DNA of 64,000 bases from Dorea sp. 5-2 (GCF_000403455.2 NZ_KE159719.1:33157-97156), one strand, 5' to 3'. Positions 53,731 to 62,083 are shown, counted from the stretch's first letter. Numbers and translations are program-made. Notes: generated by a model from the sequence alone, not told the origin.

Positions 53731-54594
53731 ATGAGCGAGAAAAATAGAGACGCAGATTATAATCGTTTAGCTGAAACTATGCAGAAAATAGCAAACGAGA
53801 TTACCCGTAACTTCCAACTGAACAACATACTTCCTCAGATGAAAGCAATACAGGATACAATGTCAAATTTAAGGACATTTCCAATTTCAGAGGAAGTAAA
53901 AGCATTTATTGTTGAAGCAAAAGCAAGTGAAAATTTGTCGCACGAAGATTTTTTGAATAAATATGGAGAGGAAATAGATATTTGCAAAACAGTTGGGAAA
54001 GCAGGTTGGGTTGTATCGGAGCATTCTAATCCAAGAGAAATCAAAGAGTGGTATCAACTTATAGTTCAAGGAAAGGATGCCGAAATAATAGAATATTTTG
54101 ATGCAGATAATAGCAATAGTCTAAGGAGTATCAGAAGTGGTCTATCAAAGTCCTATGTAGAAGCACCTAGTTGTCGTTACTATAATAAGGGTATAGAAGC
54201 ATATGATAAGGAAGATTATATGACGGCTGCTATGTATTTAGTTGCATTACTAGAATCAAGGACGAATGACTATATGAATTACCCAAGAAAAATGTCCTAT
54301 TCAAAAAAATACTCTGAAGATGGTTTTGAACAACATTTAAAAAAAGTATTTGTAAAAACAGATTCTGTTTTTACAAAGAGATTTCTGTTTTTAGATATGT
54401 ATCCATCTTTGATTGAATTTCTGAATAGATTATTTGTAGATGGAATATATACACTTGATAGCAAAAATGAACCGCCATATATTAACCGTAATTGGCTCTT
54501 GCACGGAAAATGCACAAGAAATATTGAGAGATTTGAATGCGTTCAGCTTCTTAATGCATTAAGTGTCATAGAGTTTGTGTTTAAGATGGCATGA
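53731..54594 (+). CDS. HEPN-motif protein, candidate defence RNase
   Basis: 287 residues, all helical, no signal peptide. The C-terminal half has a TPR-like helix pair (YYNKGIEAYDKEDYMTAAMY) followed near the end by INRNWLLHGK. This fits the HEPN ribonuclease motif R-polar-x3-H, with R253, N254 and H258. HEPN proteins act as metal-independent RNases in toxin-antitoxin, abortive-infection and CRISPR systems. Codon use is AT-rich, unlike the ICE. ATG at 53731 follows GTGAGGTGCA; GTG at 53719 is less likely. The exact family was not recognised, and RNase activity is inferred from the motif. Confidence 0.65.
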   Translation: MSEKNRDADYNRLAETMQKIANEITRNFQLNNILPQMKAIQDTMSNLRTFPISEEVKAFIVEAKASENLSHEDFLNKYGEEIDICKTVGKAGWVVSEHSNPREIKEWYQLIVQGKDAEIIEYFDADNSNSLRSIRSGLSKSYVEAPSCRYYNKGIEAYDKEDYMTAAMYLVALLESRTNDYMNYPRKMSYSKKYSEDGFEQHLKKVFVKTDSVFTKRFLFLDMYPSLIEFLNRLFVDGIYTLDSKNEPPYINRNWLLHGKCTRNIERFECVQLLNALSVIEFVFKMA

Positions 54595-54607
54595 AATACA
54601 AAGCAGA

Positions 54608-54623
54608 CTTTTTACATAGCCGA
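54608..54623 (+). repeat. 16-bp direct repeat, right copy (cargo boundary)
   Basis: CTTTTTACATAGCCGA, identical to 53364-53379. This copy is joined to a complete hairpin element; the left copy lacks the 3' arm. That suggests the original, uninterrupted site is the right one. Confidence 0.75.
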
Positions 54624-54660
54624 GAGGTTTTCCCTACCGAAAGCCCCTCGGCTAATTCTA
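54611..54660 (+). promoter_or_regulatory. TTACATAGCC hairpin element, copy 2 (TOPRIM gene leader)
   Basis: TTACATAGCCGAG pairs through AGCCGAG (54618-54624) and CTCGGCT (54647-54653), with AGG/CCC nearly extending the stem, and ends in GGCTAATTCTA. It has the same layout as the parA leader element at 34497-34530 and is likewise followed by the ribosome site (GGAGGTG). Confidence 0.45.
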
Positions 54661-54683
54661 TTTTTGGAGGTGATTTTTATTGA

Positions 54684-55673
54684 ATGAGAGCATCTAAACC
54701 CTATGTACAGATTGACCCAGACGTGCTTGAGCAGGCAAGGCAGATAGACTTACTCTCCTATCTTAGAGTCTATGAGCCGAGCAACCTTGTCAAAGTCAAA
54801 GGCACGACGAACGTCTACTGTACCGCCGAACATGACAGCTTGAAGATTTCCAACGGCAAATGGTACTGGTGGTCGAGGGGCTTCGGCGGCTATTCTGCCC
54901 TCGACTATCTGATGAAAGTCAAGGAATACGGCTTTGTGGAAGCCGTGGAAACCCTCACAGGGCAGACGATGGCGGACTGGAAGCCGCCGCCCCCTGCCGT
55001 GAAAAAGGACGAGCCAAAGGTGCTGCTCCTGCCGCCGAAGAATAAGGACTGCGGCAGAGTGACCGAGTATCTTTTCGGGCGTGGCATTGACTATCAGCTT
55101 ATTCAAGAGTGCGTTGCCGAGGGAATTATATTTGAGAGTGCCGACTACCACAACGCCGTTTTTATCGGGAAAGATGAAAGCGGAACACCAAAATACGCCG
55201 CCTGCCGTGGCACGGTGGGGAGCTTCAAGCGAGACGCATCGGGCAGCGACAAGCGGTACTCGTTTCGGCTTTTGGCAAAAGAGCCGACCGATGCCGTGCA
55301 TTTATTTGAAGCCGCCATTGATTTATTATCCTACGCCACCTATTTAAAATGCGAGGGGAAAGATTATAAAATGGAAAATCTACTCTCCCTGTCGGGCGTA
55401 TATCAGCCGAAGAAAGAGCTGAAAGAAAGCAAAATCCCCGTTGCCCTCACGACTTTTTTGGAAGCAGACCCGCAAATTAAAACTATATTTCTGCATCTGG
55501 ATAAGGACAGGGCAGGTCGGCTATGTACCGCCGCCTTGAAAGAATTATTGCAGAAAGACTACCGAATCGTTGATGAACCGCCGCCAATCGGCAAGGACTT
55601 CAACGATTTTTTAATGTCCTATCTGGGGATTGCAAGGCAGAAACCGAGCCATGAAAGGAGGGATGCCCGCTGA
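54684..55673 (+). CDS. DUF3991/TOPRIM-domain protein (ICE primase-like)
   Basis: 329 residues. The N-terminal DUF3991-like zinc/primase segment is DLLSYLRVYEPSNLVKVKGT followed by WWSRGFGGYSALDYL, as in CHC2-type primase N-termini that lost their zinc ligands. The C-terminal TOPRIM domain has LFEAAIDLLSYAT (Glu box) and IFLHLDKDRAGR (DxD box). It probably takes part in priming or processing of element DNA. ATG at 54684, with GGAGGTG 11 bases upstream. Confidence 0.85.
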   Translation: MRASKPYVQIDPDVLEQARQIDLLSYLRVYEPSNLVKVKGTTNVYCTAEHDSLKISNGKWYWWSRGFGGYSALDYLMKVKEYGFVEAVETLTGQTMADWKPPPPAVKKDEPKVLLLPPKNKDCGRVTEYLFGRGIDYQLIQECVAEGIIFESADYHNAVFIGKDESGTPKYAACRGTVGSFKRDASGSDKRYSFRLLAKEPTDAVHLFEAAIDLLSYATYLKCEGKDYKMENLLSLSGVYQPKKELKESKIPVALTTFLEADPQIKTIFLHLDKDRAGRLCTAALKELLQKDYRIVDEPPPIGKDFNDFLMSYLGIARQKPSHERRDAR

Positions 55674-55746
55674 CTGAATGAAGATTTTCAGTAAAAAATG
55701 ACCGTAACCACAACAAAATTTCAGACCGAAAGGGAGGAAAGAACGA

Positions 55747-56037
55747 TTGAAAAACTATGAAGCGACCCTTGTCGCCCACTATGCAAAGACCGTTTCCATT
55801 CATGCCGACAGCCCCGAACAGGCGGCGGAGAAGTTAAAGACTGTACTGTTTGACACCGACCTTGTGAAGTTTTCCGATGGGGATTTTGTCTGCGGCGAAG
55901 CCGAGATTAACGACCCTATGGAGGACGCAGGGGAAGAAAGCGAATCCGAGGGAGAGGATTTTGAGGACGATTGTTGTTCGGGCTGTCCGTGCTTCAGAAC
56001 GGTGTGTAAAGGATGCTGTCAAGAGGGCGGGGATTAA
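55747..56037 (+). CDS. Small acidic, Cys-rich-tailed ICE protein
   Basis: 96 residues. The N-terminal half (TVSIHADSPEQAAEKLKTVL) looks like a small alpha/beta module. The middle is strongly acidic (EESESEGEDFEDD). The end has a Cys cluster (CCSGCPCFRTVCKGCC) that could bind metal. It starts with TTG at 55747, ribosome site GGGAGGAAAGAACGA. Function unknown. Confidence 0.65.
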   Translation: MKNYEATLVAHYAKTVSIHADSPEQAAEKLKTVLFDTDLVKFSDGDFVCGEAEINDPMEDAGEESESEGEDFEDDCCSGCPCFRTVCKGCCQEGGD

Positions 56038-56069
56038 AGACACGTCTTACCAAGCACTGAATTTGGTTA

Positions 56070-56177
56070 TCCATCTGCCGATGGAAACAAAATTCGCTTG
56101 TTAGGGGAAAGCTCCCCTAATACCCCGTAAAAAGAACAATGCCAAAGTATACCGCCATGCCATGTGCGGCACGGCGG
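56070..56177 (+). other. oriT: Probable origin of transfer (oriT)
   Basis: Three hairpins stand in a row directly upstream of the mobilisation genes. TCCATC-TGCC-GATGGA is at 56070-56085. A perfect 8-bp hairpin TTAGGGGA-AAGC-TCCCCTAA is at 56101-56120 and runs straight into TACCCCG. CCGCC...GGCGG with an inner TGCC/GGCA stem is at 56152-56177. None has a T run, so they are not terminators. An inverted repeat followed at once by a short conserved motif is the usual layout of a nick region, and relatives place oriT next to mobC. Confidence 0.5.
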
Positions 56178-56197
56178 TCACAGAAAGGAATCCAAGA

Positions 56198-56362
56198 ATG
56201 AGTGAATTTATATATTTTATCCTCGGCGCAACGCTCGGTGGGATGTTCGGCGTGGCGGCTATGTGCGTGTTGCAGATTAACAGGCTGTCCGAGGGAAAGG
56301 GGGATTTGGATGCGGAAACGAAACGTGCAGATACTGTTCCGACTGACCGAGGAAGAAGCTGA
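56198..56362 (+). CDS. DUF3789-like small membrane protein
   Basis: 54 residues: one membrane helix (FIYFILGATLGGMFGVAAMC) and a polar tail. Short proteins of this kind with a GxxxGGxFGV helix are annotated as DUF3789 and lie before mobC in Tn1549-like elements. Its end overlaps mobC by 53 bases in another frame. Function unknown. Confidence 0.7.
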   Translation: MSEFIYFILGATLGGMFGVAAMCVLQINRLSEGKGDLDAETKRADTVPTDRGRS

Positions 56363-56642
56363 ATACCTCTGCTCCCTTGCAGAGAAATCGGGACGCTCCA
56401 GACAAGCCCTGCTCCAGTCAATGGTCATGGGCTATCGGCTCTGCGAGAAGCCAGACCCAGAGTTTTATAAAATCATGCGGGAGCTGTCGGCAATCGGAAA
56501 CCGCATCAACCAGCTTGCGGCAAAGGCGAATGCCCTAAACTTTGTGGACACGCCGATGCTCTATGACGAAGCCAAGCGGTGGCGGGACTTCCGTCTGGAC
56601 GTGAGCAGGTGCTACCTTGTTCCGAGGAAGATGTCTGGCTGA
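56310..56642 (+). CDS. mobC: Mobilisation accessory protein MobC
   Basis: 110 residues. The N-terminal ribbon-helix-helix (VQILFRLTEEEAEYLCSLAE) is followed by the MobC signature ELSAIGNRINQLAAKANAL. MobC helps the relaxase open and nick oriT. ATG at 56310 has ribosome site AAAGGGGG. Its stop overlaps the relaxase start by one base (TGATG). Confidence 0.9.
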   Translation: MRKRNVQILFRLTEEEAEYLCSLAEKSGRSRQALLQSMVMGYRLCEKPDPEFYKIMRELSAIGNRINQLAAKANALNFVDTPMLYDEAKRWRDFRLDVSRCYLVPRKMSG

Positions 56643-58054
56643 TGGCGGTCTGCGAGATATGGGACGTGAAAGGCAGGCTCGACCACCCCATCGACTATGC
56701 GGAGAACCCAGAAAAGACCGCCAACCCAAAATACACGGATGCGGACTTGCAGGCGATGGGCGACGTGGTGAAGTATGCCACCAACGGGGACAAGACCGAG
56801 AGGCAGTTTTTTGTCACGGGCGTAAACTGCGACCCGACTACCGCAAGGGATGAGATGATGATGGCAAAAACCCAATGGAACGATGAAAGCGAGATTGTCT
56901 GCTACCACGGTTTCCAGAGTTTTAAGGCGGGCGAGGTCACGCCAGAGATTGCCCATGAGGTCGGCGTGAAGCTGGCGGAAAAGATGTGGGGAGAAAGGTT
57001 TCAAGTAATCGTGGCGACGCATCTGAACACGGAATGCCTGCACAACCACTTTGTCGTCAACTCAGTTTCTTATATTGACGGCAGGCACTACCACGACAAC
57101 AAGAAAAACCTGCGGCTGCTCCGCCAGCGTTCGGATGAATTGTGCCGTGAGTATTCCTTATCGGTCATCGAACACCCAAGCGGCAGGAAGAAGCCCTATG
57201 TCCTCTGCCAAGCCGAGAAGAACGGTCTGCCTACAAGGGACAGCGTGGCACGGCAGGCGGTGGACGAAGCAATCTCAAAATCATTCACACTGAAAGACTT
57301 TGACCGCCAGTTGTCGGAAATGGGATACCGCATTAATTTTGACCTCAACCGAAGATACTGGACGATTATCGGGAAAGGGTGGCAAAGACCGAAGCGGCTC
57401 TATAAGCTCGGCGAAGATTACACCAATGAAAGGATAACGGAACGCATACGGGAAAACTCCTATGCGGTCAAGTTCCAGAGTTTTTCCAAAGAGCAGCCAC
57501 AGGTCAGAGTGATAAAGGTAAAAGGCACATTAAAAGACACAAAGAAAATCGGCGGCTTGCGTGGGCTGTATCTCCATTACTGCTATAAGCTCGGCATCCT
57601 GCCAAAGAAGAAACAGCAGAATTACGCAAGGCTTCACTATCTTCTAAAGGACGACTTGATGAAGATGGAAGCCATCACCAACGAAACAAGGCTGCTCTGC
57701 CGCAACCATATTGACACAGCGGAGCAGCTTTTGTCTTATAAAGGCTCTCTGGAATCCGAGATGCAGGAGCTGACCGAACAGCGCAAGGGGCTTTATTCCC
57801 AGAGCCGCAAATCAGTCGGCAAAGAAAAAGAAGCGGTCAAGGCTCGGCTGTCGGAAATCACGGGGCGTATGAAAATACTGAGGAGGGAGGTCAGATTATG
57901 TGAGGGAATCGAAGCCCGCAGCGGCACTATCAAAGAGAAGTTGCAGACCATACGGGCAGATGAGAACAAAGAAAAAGGAAAGGAGCTGATGAAGCATGAA
58001 CACAGGCGGCGAAGCGGCGGAGCAAATCGTAAGGATGAGCTTGGAGGGATTTGA
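56642..58054 (+). CDS. Relaxase (MOBP-type, VirD2-like)
   Basis: 470 residues. The relaxase fold shows the three-histidine metal motif HLNTECLHNHFVVNSV (near residues 126-140). An N-terminal Tyr (DYAENPEKT or VVKYATNG) is the likely nicking residue. A DNA-binding and coiled-coil C-terminal half follows (LESEMQELTEQRKGLYSQSR). It nicks oriT and leads the strand into the recipient. Translation is coupled to mobC. Its end overlaps pcfB by 59 bases. Confidence 0.92.
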   Translation: MAVCEIWDVKGRLDHPIDYAENPEKTANPKYTDADLQAMGDVVKYATNGDKTERQFFVTGVNCDPTTARDEMMMAKTQWNDESEIVCYHGFQSFKAGEVTPEIAHEVGVKLAEKMWGERFQVIVATHLNTECLHNHFVVNSVSYIDGRHYHDNKKNLRLLRQRSDELCREYSLSVIEHPSGRKKPYVLCQAEKNGLPTRDSVARQAVDEAISKSFTLKDFDRQLSEMGYRINFDLNRRYWTIIGKGWQRPKRLYKLGEDYTNERITERIRENSYAVKFQSFSKEQPQVRVIKVKGTLKDTKKIGGLRGLYLHYCYKLGILPKKKQQNYARLHYLLKDDLMKMEAITNETRLLCRNHIDTAEQLLSYKGSLESEMQELTEQRKGLYSQSRKSVGKEKEAVKARLSEITGRMKILRREVRLCEGIEARSGTIKEKLQTIRADENKEKGKELMKHEHRRRSGGANRKDELGGI

Positions 58055-58856
58055 GGTCGCAGCCAGAATCACGGGGGCGGGTGCGAAGAACATCGCCATC
58101 CTGCTCTACTCCATCTTAAAGGAAGAACAGAAAACCAAAGGAAAGGCAAGGCTCACAAATATGCTCCGCTCTGGGAAAGAATTAAAAGTCTTTACCGTAA
58201 AGAGCGGCGACTTGAAGAAGTTCACGCAGGAAGCGAAAAAATACGGCGTACTCTACTGCGTCCTCGCAGACCGTAAGAACAAAGACCCCGATGCGGAGGT
58301 GGACGTGATTGCCCGTGCGGAGGACGCATCGAAAATCAGCCGCATCGTGGAGCGGTTCAGCCTTGCATCGGTAGACACCGCTTCCATCGTGACCGAGGCG
58401 GAGAAATCGAAAGGGGCAAAGGGAAAGGCGAAAGATGCCAAGACCGCAGGAGAAAAAGATGCAGGGGCAAAGGACGGTCAGCCAGAGCCAGACGTCGGCG
58501 TGGAGGAAAAGGCGGAGAAAGACAAACTCATGGATGCCCTTATGGGAAAGCCCATGCAGAAAGAGGAAAACGCCCCAAACCCCTCGGTGGCAAAGACAGA
58601 AAAATCCCCTCTGTCCGAGCCTACCTTAAAGCAGCAAAGGAAGCCCGCAGAGGGGGCTACTATGACTAAGGCACAAAAGCCGTCAGTCAGGGAGGAACTG
58701 CGGAAGATAAAGGAGGGCAGAAAGGAGCAGGAAGCGGACGCCGCCCCTGCAAAAGAGAAATCTTCCGACAGGGCAAAGAAACCGACCGCAGGAAAGACGG
58801 AGCATAAGCAGCCCCAGAAGCGGAAACGGAAAGCAAAATCGAAAGGAGCAAGATAA
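57996..58856 (+). CDS. pcfB: PcfB-family conjugation protein (DUF3801)
   Basis: 286 residues. The N-terminal ~130 residues form the PcfB/DUF3801 fold (EAAEQIVRMSLEGFEVAARI, KEQ-like FTVKSGDLKKFTQEAKKYGV). The rest is a long Lys/Glu/Ala/Pro-rich tail, probably disordered. In enterococcal pCF10 PcfB works with the relaxase at the coupling step. ATG at 57996 lies within the relaxase gene. Confidence 0.85.
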   Translation: MNTGGEAAEQIVRMSLEGFEVAARITGAGAKNIAILLYSILKEEQKTKGKARLTNMLRSGKELKVFTVKSGDLKKFTQEAKKYGVLYCVLADRKNKDPDAEVDVIARAEDASKISRIVERFSLASVDTASIVTEAEKSKGAKGKAKDAKTAGEKDAGAKDGQPEPDVGVEEKAEKDKLMDALMGKPMQKEENAPNPSVAKTEKSPLSEPTLKQQRKPAEGATMTKAQKPSVREELRKIKEGRKEQEADAAPAKEKSSDRAKKPTAGKTEHKQPQKRKRKAKSKGAR

Positions 58857-58858
58857 GC

Positions 58859-59719
58859 ATGAGCATTTATGACGTATTCAGCGGCGGCAGACCTTTTAAC
58901 AAAGAGGAATGGGCTGCCCAGAAACAGGAGCAGCGGAAAGCAGCCTATGAGCTGATAGACAACACCTGCTCGGAAATGATGGCAAACGGCGACAGCTTTC
59001 GCCAGTATCTTGACGTGCAGGGGCATTTTGACCGCTACTCCGTCAACAACGCCATCTTGGTGTCGGCACAGATGCCCGAAGCGACGCAGCTTAAGGATTA
59101 CGGCAGTTGGAAACAGAGCCGTGCCTATGTGGACAGGGACGCACAGAAAATCACCATCCTTGAGCCAGGGAAAGAATACGAGCGGGAGGACGGCTCAAAG
59201 GCGGTCGGCTATAACGCAAAAGTGGTCTACGACATTTCCCAGACCTCGGCAAAGGACAGGCAGCAGCCGCAGGAAGCCAAAACCATGCGGGAGCTTGTGT
59301 CGGCGATGATTGACGCAAGCCCCGTTTCCTTTGTGCCAGTGGACGACCTTGAGCTGCCTGCGTTCTACGACAGCGCACAGCAGACCATCTTCATCAAGAC
59401 GGGATTGAATGAGGAACAGCTCTTTGTCAGCATGGCAAAGGAAGTGTCGGCGGCGGTCTTTGACTTCAAGCATAAGGAGAGCCGTGACGCTTCAGAGTTC
59501 AAGTCGTTCTGCGTCGCCTATATGGTAAGCTCCCGCTACGGCGTGGACACAAAGGGCTTTAATTTTGACAAGCTCCCGAAAGAATTTGAGGGCATGGAAA
59601 CGCAGGAATTTAAAGGGCAGCTCGGCTCGATGCGTGACGTACTCGGCGAAATCCAGTCGGATATGTATAAGAGCCTTGAAAAGAACAAGCCGCCCAAATC
59701 CAAAGAGCAGGAACGCTAA
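58859..59719 (+). CDS. ArdC-like protein lacking the HExxH motif
   Basis: 286 residues. The N-terminal domain matches ArdC ssDNA-binding domains: FRQYLDVQGHFDRYSVNNAI, QMPEATQLKDYGSW. In the second domain the usual zinc-peptidase HExxH helix is replaced by SMAKEVSAAVF, so the catalytic histidines are absent. It may coat incoming ssDNA without being a peptidase. It starts 2 bases after pcfB. Confidence 0.8.
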   Translation: MSIYDVFSGGRPFNKEEWAAQKQEQRKAAYELIDNTCSEMMANGDSFRQYLDVQGHFDRYSVNNAILVSAQMPEATQLKDYGSWKQSRAYVDRDAQKITILEPGKEYEREDGSKAVGYNAKVVYDISQTSAKDRQQPQEAKTMRELVSAMIDASPVSFVPVDDLELPAFYDSAQQTIFIKTGLNEEQLFVSMAKEVSAAVFDFKHKESRDASEFKSFCVAYMVSSRYGVDTKGFNFDKLPKEFEGMETQEFKGQLGSMRDVLGEIQSDMYKSLEKNKPPKSKEQER

Positions 59720-59734
59720 TCGGAGGTGCAGACT

Positions 59735-59932
59735 ATGAAAGAAGAACGCTATCACTTGGCGTTGGATAAATATGATAAGAATATCGTCCTCAACGCCCTC
59801 AACACCCTGCGGACACAGCAGATACAGGAGGAACGCCCCACCGAGCCTGTTGACGAGCTGATAAGCAGGGTGGCATTCGCCCCGACCAAGAAAGTAAAGG
59901 TCGCCCCGTGCAAGTGCCATGAAGAACGGTGA
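59735..59932 (+). CDS. Small ICE protein, paralogue of the protein at 34246
   Basis: 65 residues. The same two-helix layout as the first ICE gene, with matching VDELI and AP-T/V-K-K/R segments and an added CKCHEER tail. ATG at 59735 has ribosome site CGGAGGTG. It overlaps the virD4 start by 14 bases. Function unknown; its place before the coupling protein hints at a role in transfer control. Confidence 0.7.
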   Translation: MKEERYHLALDKYDKNIVLNALNTLRTQQIQEERPTEPVDELISRVAFAPTKKVKVAPCKCHEER

Positions 59933-61712
59933 TGATTATAAGGCGGGCTTAATCCTCTCTTTATGCGGGCTTGTTCCTGTCGTGTGGCTTGCCCTGCTGA
60001 CTGCCCCTTATGTCAGCGGCGGCATCGTGGAGATAATCGGCAACTTATCCGCAGCAATCGAGAATCCGTTTTCCATAACGGTATGCGGGGACAGCGTAAG
60101 GACTGTCCTTATTTTCCTGCTTGCCTACGGCATGGGAATCGGCGTTTATTTCTCCACACGCAGGAACTACCGCAAAGGGGAGGAACACGGCTCTGCTAAA
60201 TGGGGCAACGCAGGCACTCTCAATAAAAAGTACCGAGATAAAGACGCATCGGAAAACAAGCTGCTGACCCAGAGCGTCCGCATCGGGCTTGACGGGAAGA
60301 AACACCGCAGGAACTTAAATATCCTCGTGGTGGGCGGCTCTGGCGCAGGAAAGACCAGATTTTTTTGTAAGCCCAACGTCATGCAGTGCAACACGTCAAT
60401 GGTAATCTTAGACCCGAAAGGCGAGATTGTCCGTGACACGGGCGGGCTTCTGGAAAAGAAAGGCTATGAGGTGCGTGTGCTTGATTTAATCAACATGCAC
60501 AAAAGCCACTGCTACAACCCGTTTGTGTATCTAAGAAACGACAACGACGTGCAGAGGTTGGTAACAAATTTATTTAAGGCGACCACGCCGAAAGGAAGCC
60601 AGTCGCAAGACCCGTTCTGGGACACGGCGGCGAGTATGCTGCTATTGTCCCTCGTGTTCTATCTGAAATACGAAGCCCCGCCAGACGAGCAGAATTTCCC
60701 GATGGTGATGGAGCTTTTAAGGGCGGGCGAGGTAAGGGAGGACGACGACAGCTATGTAAGCCCGCTTGACGAGCTGTTTGACCGCTTGGAAATGGTGAAC
60801 CCAGAGCATATCGCCCTCAAATATTACCGTGACTACCACAGCGGGAGTGCCAAGACGCTAAAGAGCATCCAGATAACCCTTGCCGCAAGGCTTGAGAAGT
60901 TCAATCTGGAAAGCCTTGCATCCTTGACCGCTACGGACGAGCTGGATTTGCCGTCTTTGGGCGAGAAGAAAGTCGCACTGTTCGCACTGATACCAGACAA
61001 CGACACCAGTTTCAATTTCCTTGTGTCGCTGTTATACACGCAGCTATTCCAACAGCTATTTTATCTCGCAGACCATAAATACGGCGGGAGCCTGCCCGTC
61101 CACTGCCAGTTCATTATGGATGAATTTGCGAACGTCAGTTTGCCCGATGACTTTGACAAGATACTGTCAGTTATGAGGTCAAGGGGCGTGTCCGTTTCGA
61201 TTATCCTGCAAAATCTGGCACAGCTTAAAGCCCTGTTTGAGAAACAGTGGGAAAGCATCGTCGGGAACGCCGATGAGTTCCTCTACCTGGGCGGCAACGA
61301 GCAGAGTACCCATAAGTTTGTAAGTGAGCTTCTTGGAAAAGCCACGATAGACACGAACACCTACGGGAAAAGCTCTGGGCGGAGCGGCAATTATTCCACC
61401 AACTACCAGATTTCGGGGCGTGAGCTTTTAACACCAGACGAGGTGCGTATGCTAGACAACCGCTACGCACTTCTTTTTGTGCGTGGGGAACGCCCCGTCA
61501 TGGATTTGAAGTACGACATTTTGAAACACCCGAACGTGAAACTGACCGCCGACGGCGGGAAGCCGCCGTATATCCACGGCGAGCCGACGCAGGCGGTCGC
61601 AACCTTTGTGTTTGGTGGGGATATTCCAAAAGACGCTGTTGCGCTTAATCCTGTCAGCACTTCCTATGAGCTTCTGTCCGATGAGGACTTGGAAGAAATA
61701 TTCAATTTATAA
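59919..61712 (+). CDS. virD4: Type IV coupling protein VirD4/TraG
   Basis: 597 residues. Two N-terminal membrane helices (about 12-35 and 60-80) anchor it. Walker A is VVGGSGAGKTRFF (near residue 139), with MVILDPKGEI, Walker B QFIMDEFANV and the SIILQNLAQL motif following. It is the ATP-driven pump that passes the relaxase-DNA complex to the secretion channel. Overlap with the gene before indicates coupling. Confidence 0.95.
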   Translation: MKNGDDYKAGLILSLCGLVPVVWLALLTAPYVSGGIVEIIGNLSAAIENPFSITVCGDSVRTVLIFLLAYGMGIGVYFSTRRNYRKGEEHGSAKWGNAGTLNKKYRDKDASENKLLTQSVRIGLDGKKHRRNLNILVVGGSGAGKTRFFCKPNVMQCNTSMVILDPKGEIVRDTGGLLEKKGYEVRVLDLINMHKSHCYNPFVYLRNDNDVQRLVTNLFKATTPKGSQSQDPFWDTAASMLLLSLVFYLKYEAPPDEQNFPMVMELLRAGEVREDDDSYVSPLDELFDRLEMVNPEHIALKYYRDYHSGSAKTLKSIQITLAARLEKFNLESLASLTATDELDLPSLGEKKVALFALIPDNDTSFNFLVSLLYTQLFQQLFYLADHKYGGSLPVHCQFIMDEFANVSLPDDFDKILSVMRSRGVSVSIILQNLAQLKALFEKQWESIVGNADEFLYLGGNEQSTHKFVSELLGKATIDTNTYGKSSGRSGNYSTNYQISGRELLTPDEVRMLDNRYALLFVRGERPVMDLKYDILKHPNVKLTADGGKPPYIHGEPTQAVATFVFGGDIPKDAVALNPVSTSYELLSDEDLEEIFNL

Positions 61713-61726
61713 GGAGGATTTACCCT

Positions 61727-62083
61727 ATGAAACTTTTTCAGAAAAACGAGAAGAAAGCAACCCAGAAACTGCCGATGACAAGCAAAGTAAAAAAGGGCTT
61801 CCGCCATTACTGCGTGGCGGTGCTTGCCGTTATGATGGTATTTGGCACATCCATGACTGCCTTTGCCGCCAATGACCCGATTGCCGTTGTCAACAACCTC
61901 TCCAATTTCATCTTCGGTCTGATACGGGCGGTCGGGATGATTATGCTCGGCTTCGGCATCGTGCAGGTCGGCTTGTCGCTGAAATCCCACGACCCGTCCC
62001 AGAGGGCGAACGGCTTCCTCACGCTGGCGGGCGGCGTTGTGATTACCTTTGCAAAGGAGATTTTGACCCTCATCACAGGCTAA
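61727..62083 (+). CDS. Maff2-family, VirB2-like pilin/channel protein
   Basis: 118 residues. A basic N-terminus and signal-like helix (CVAVLAVMMVFGTSMTAFAA) are followed by two membrane helices (FIFGLIRAVGMIMLGFGIV and GFLTLAGGVVITFAKEI). The size and layout match Maff2 proteins and VirB2-type pilins of Gram-positive type IV secretion. Ribosome site AAGGAGGATTTACC. A hairpin follows the gene. Confidence 0.85.
   Translation: MKLFQKNEKKATQKLPMTSKVKKGFRHYCVAVLAVMMVFGTSMTAFAANDPIAVVNNLSNFIFGLIRAVGMIMLGFGIVQVGLSLKSHDPSQRANGFLTLAGGVVITFAKEILTLITG

Larger units (their letters stand above)
53380..54607 (+). mobile_element. AT-rich cargo insert with a HEPN-motif gene
   Basis: This 1.2-kb segment is clearly richer in A and T than the ICE around it and lies between two copies of a 16-bp direct repeat. 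It holds a possible structured RNA, a small decayed frame and the HEPN-motif gene. Removing it together with one repeat would bring the hairpin element at 54.6 kb directly behind the gene ending at 53316. No recombinase is present. Confidence 0.55.

Noticed and set aside
56101..56120. Strong hairpin considered as a transcription terminator
   Set aside because: No T run follows on either strand and it lies just before mobilisation genes; oriT is the better reading.
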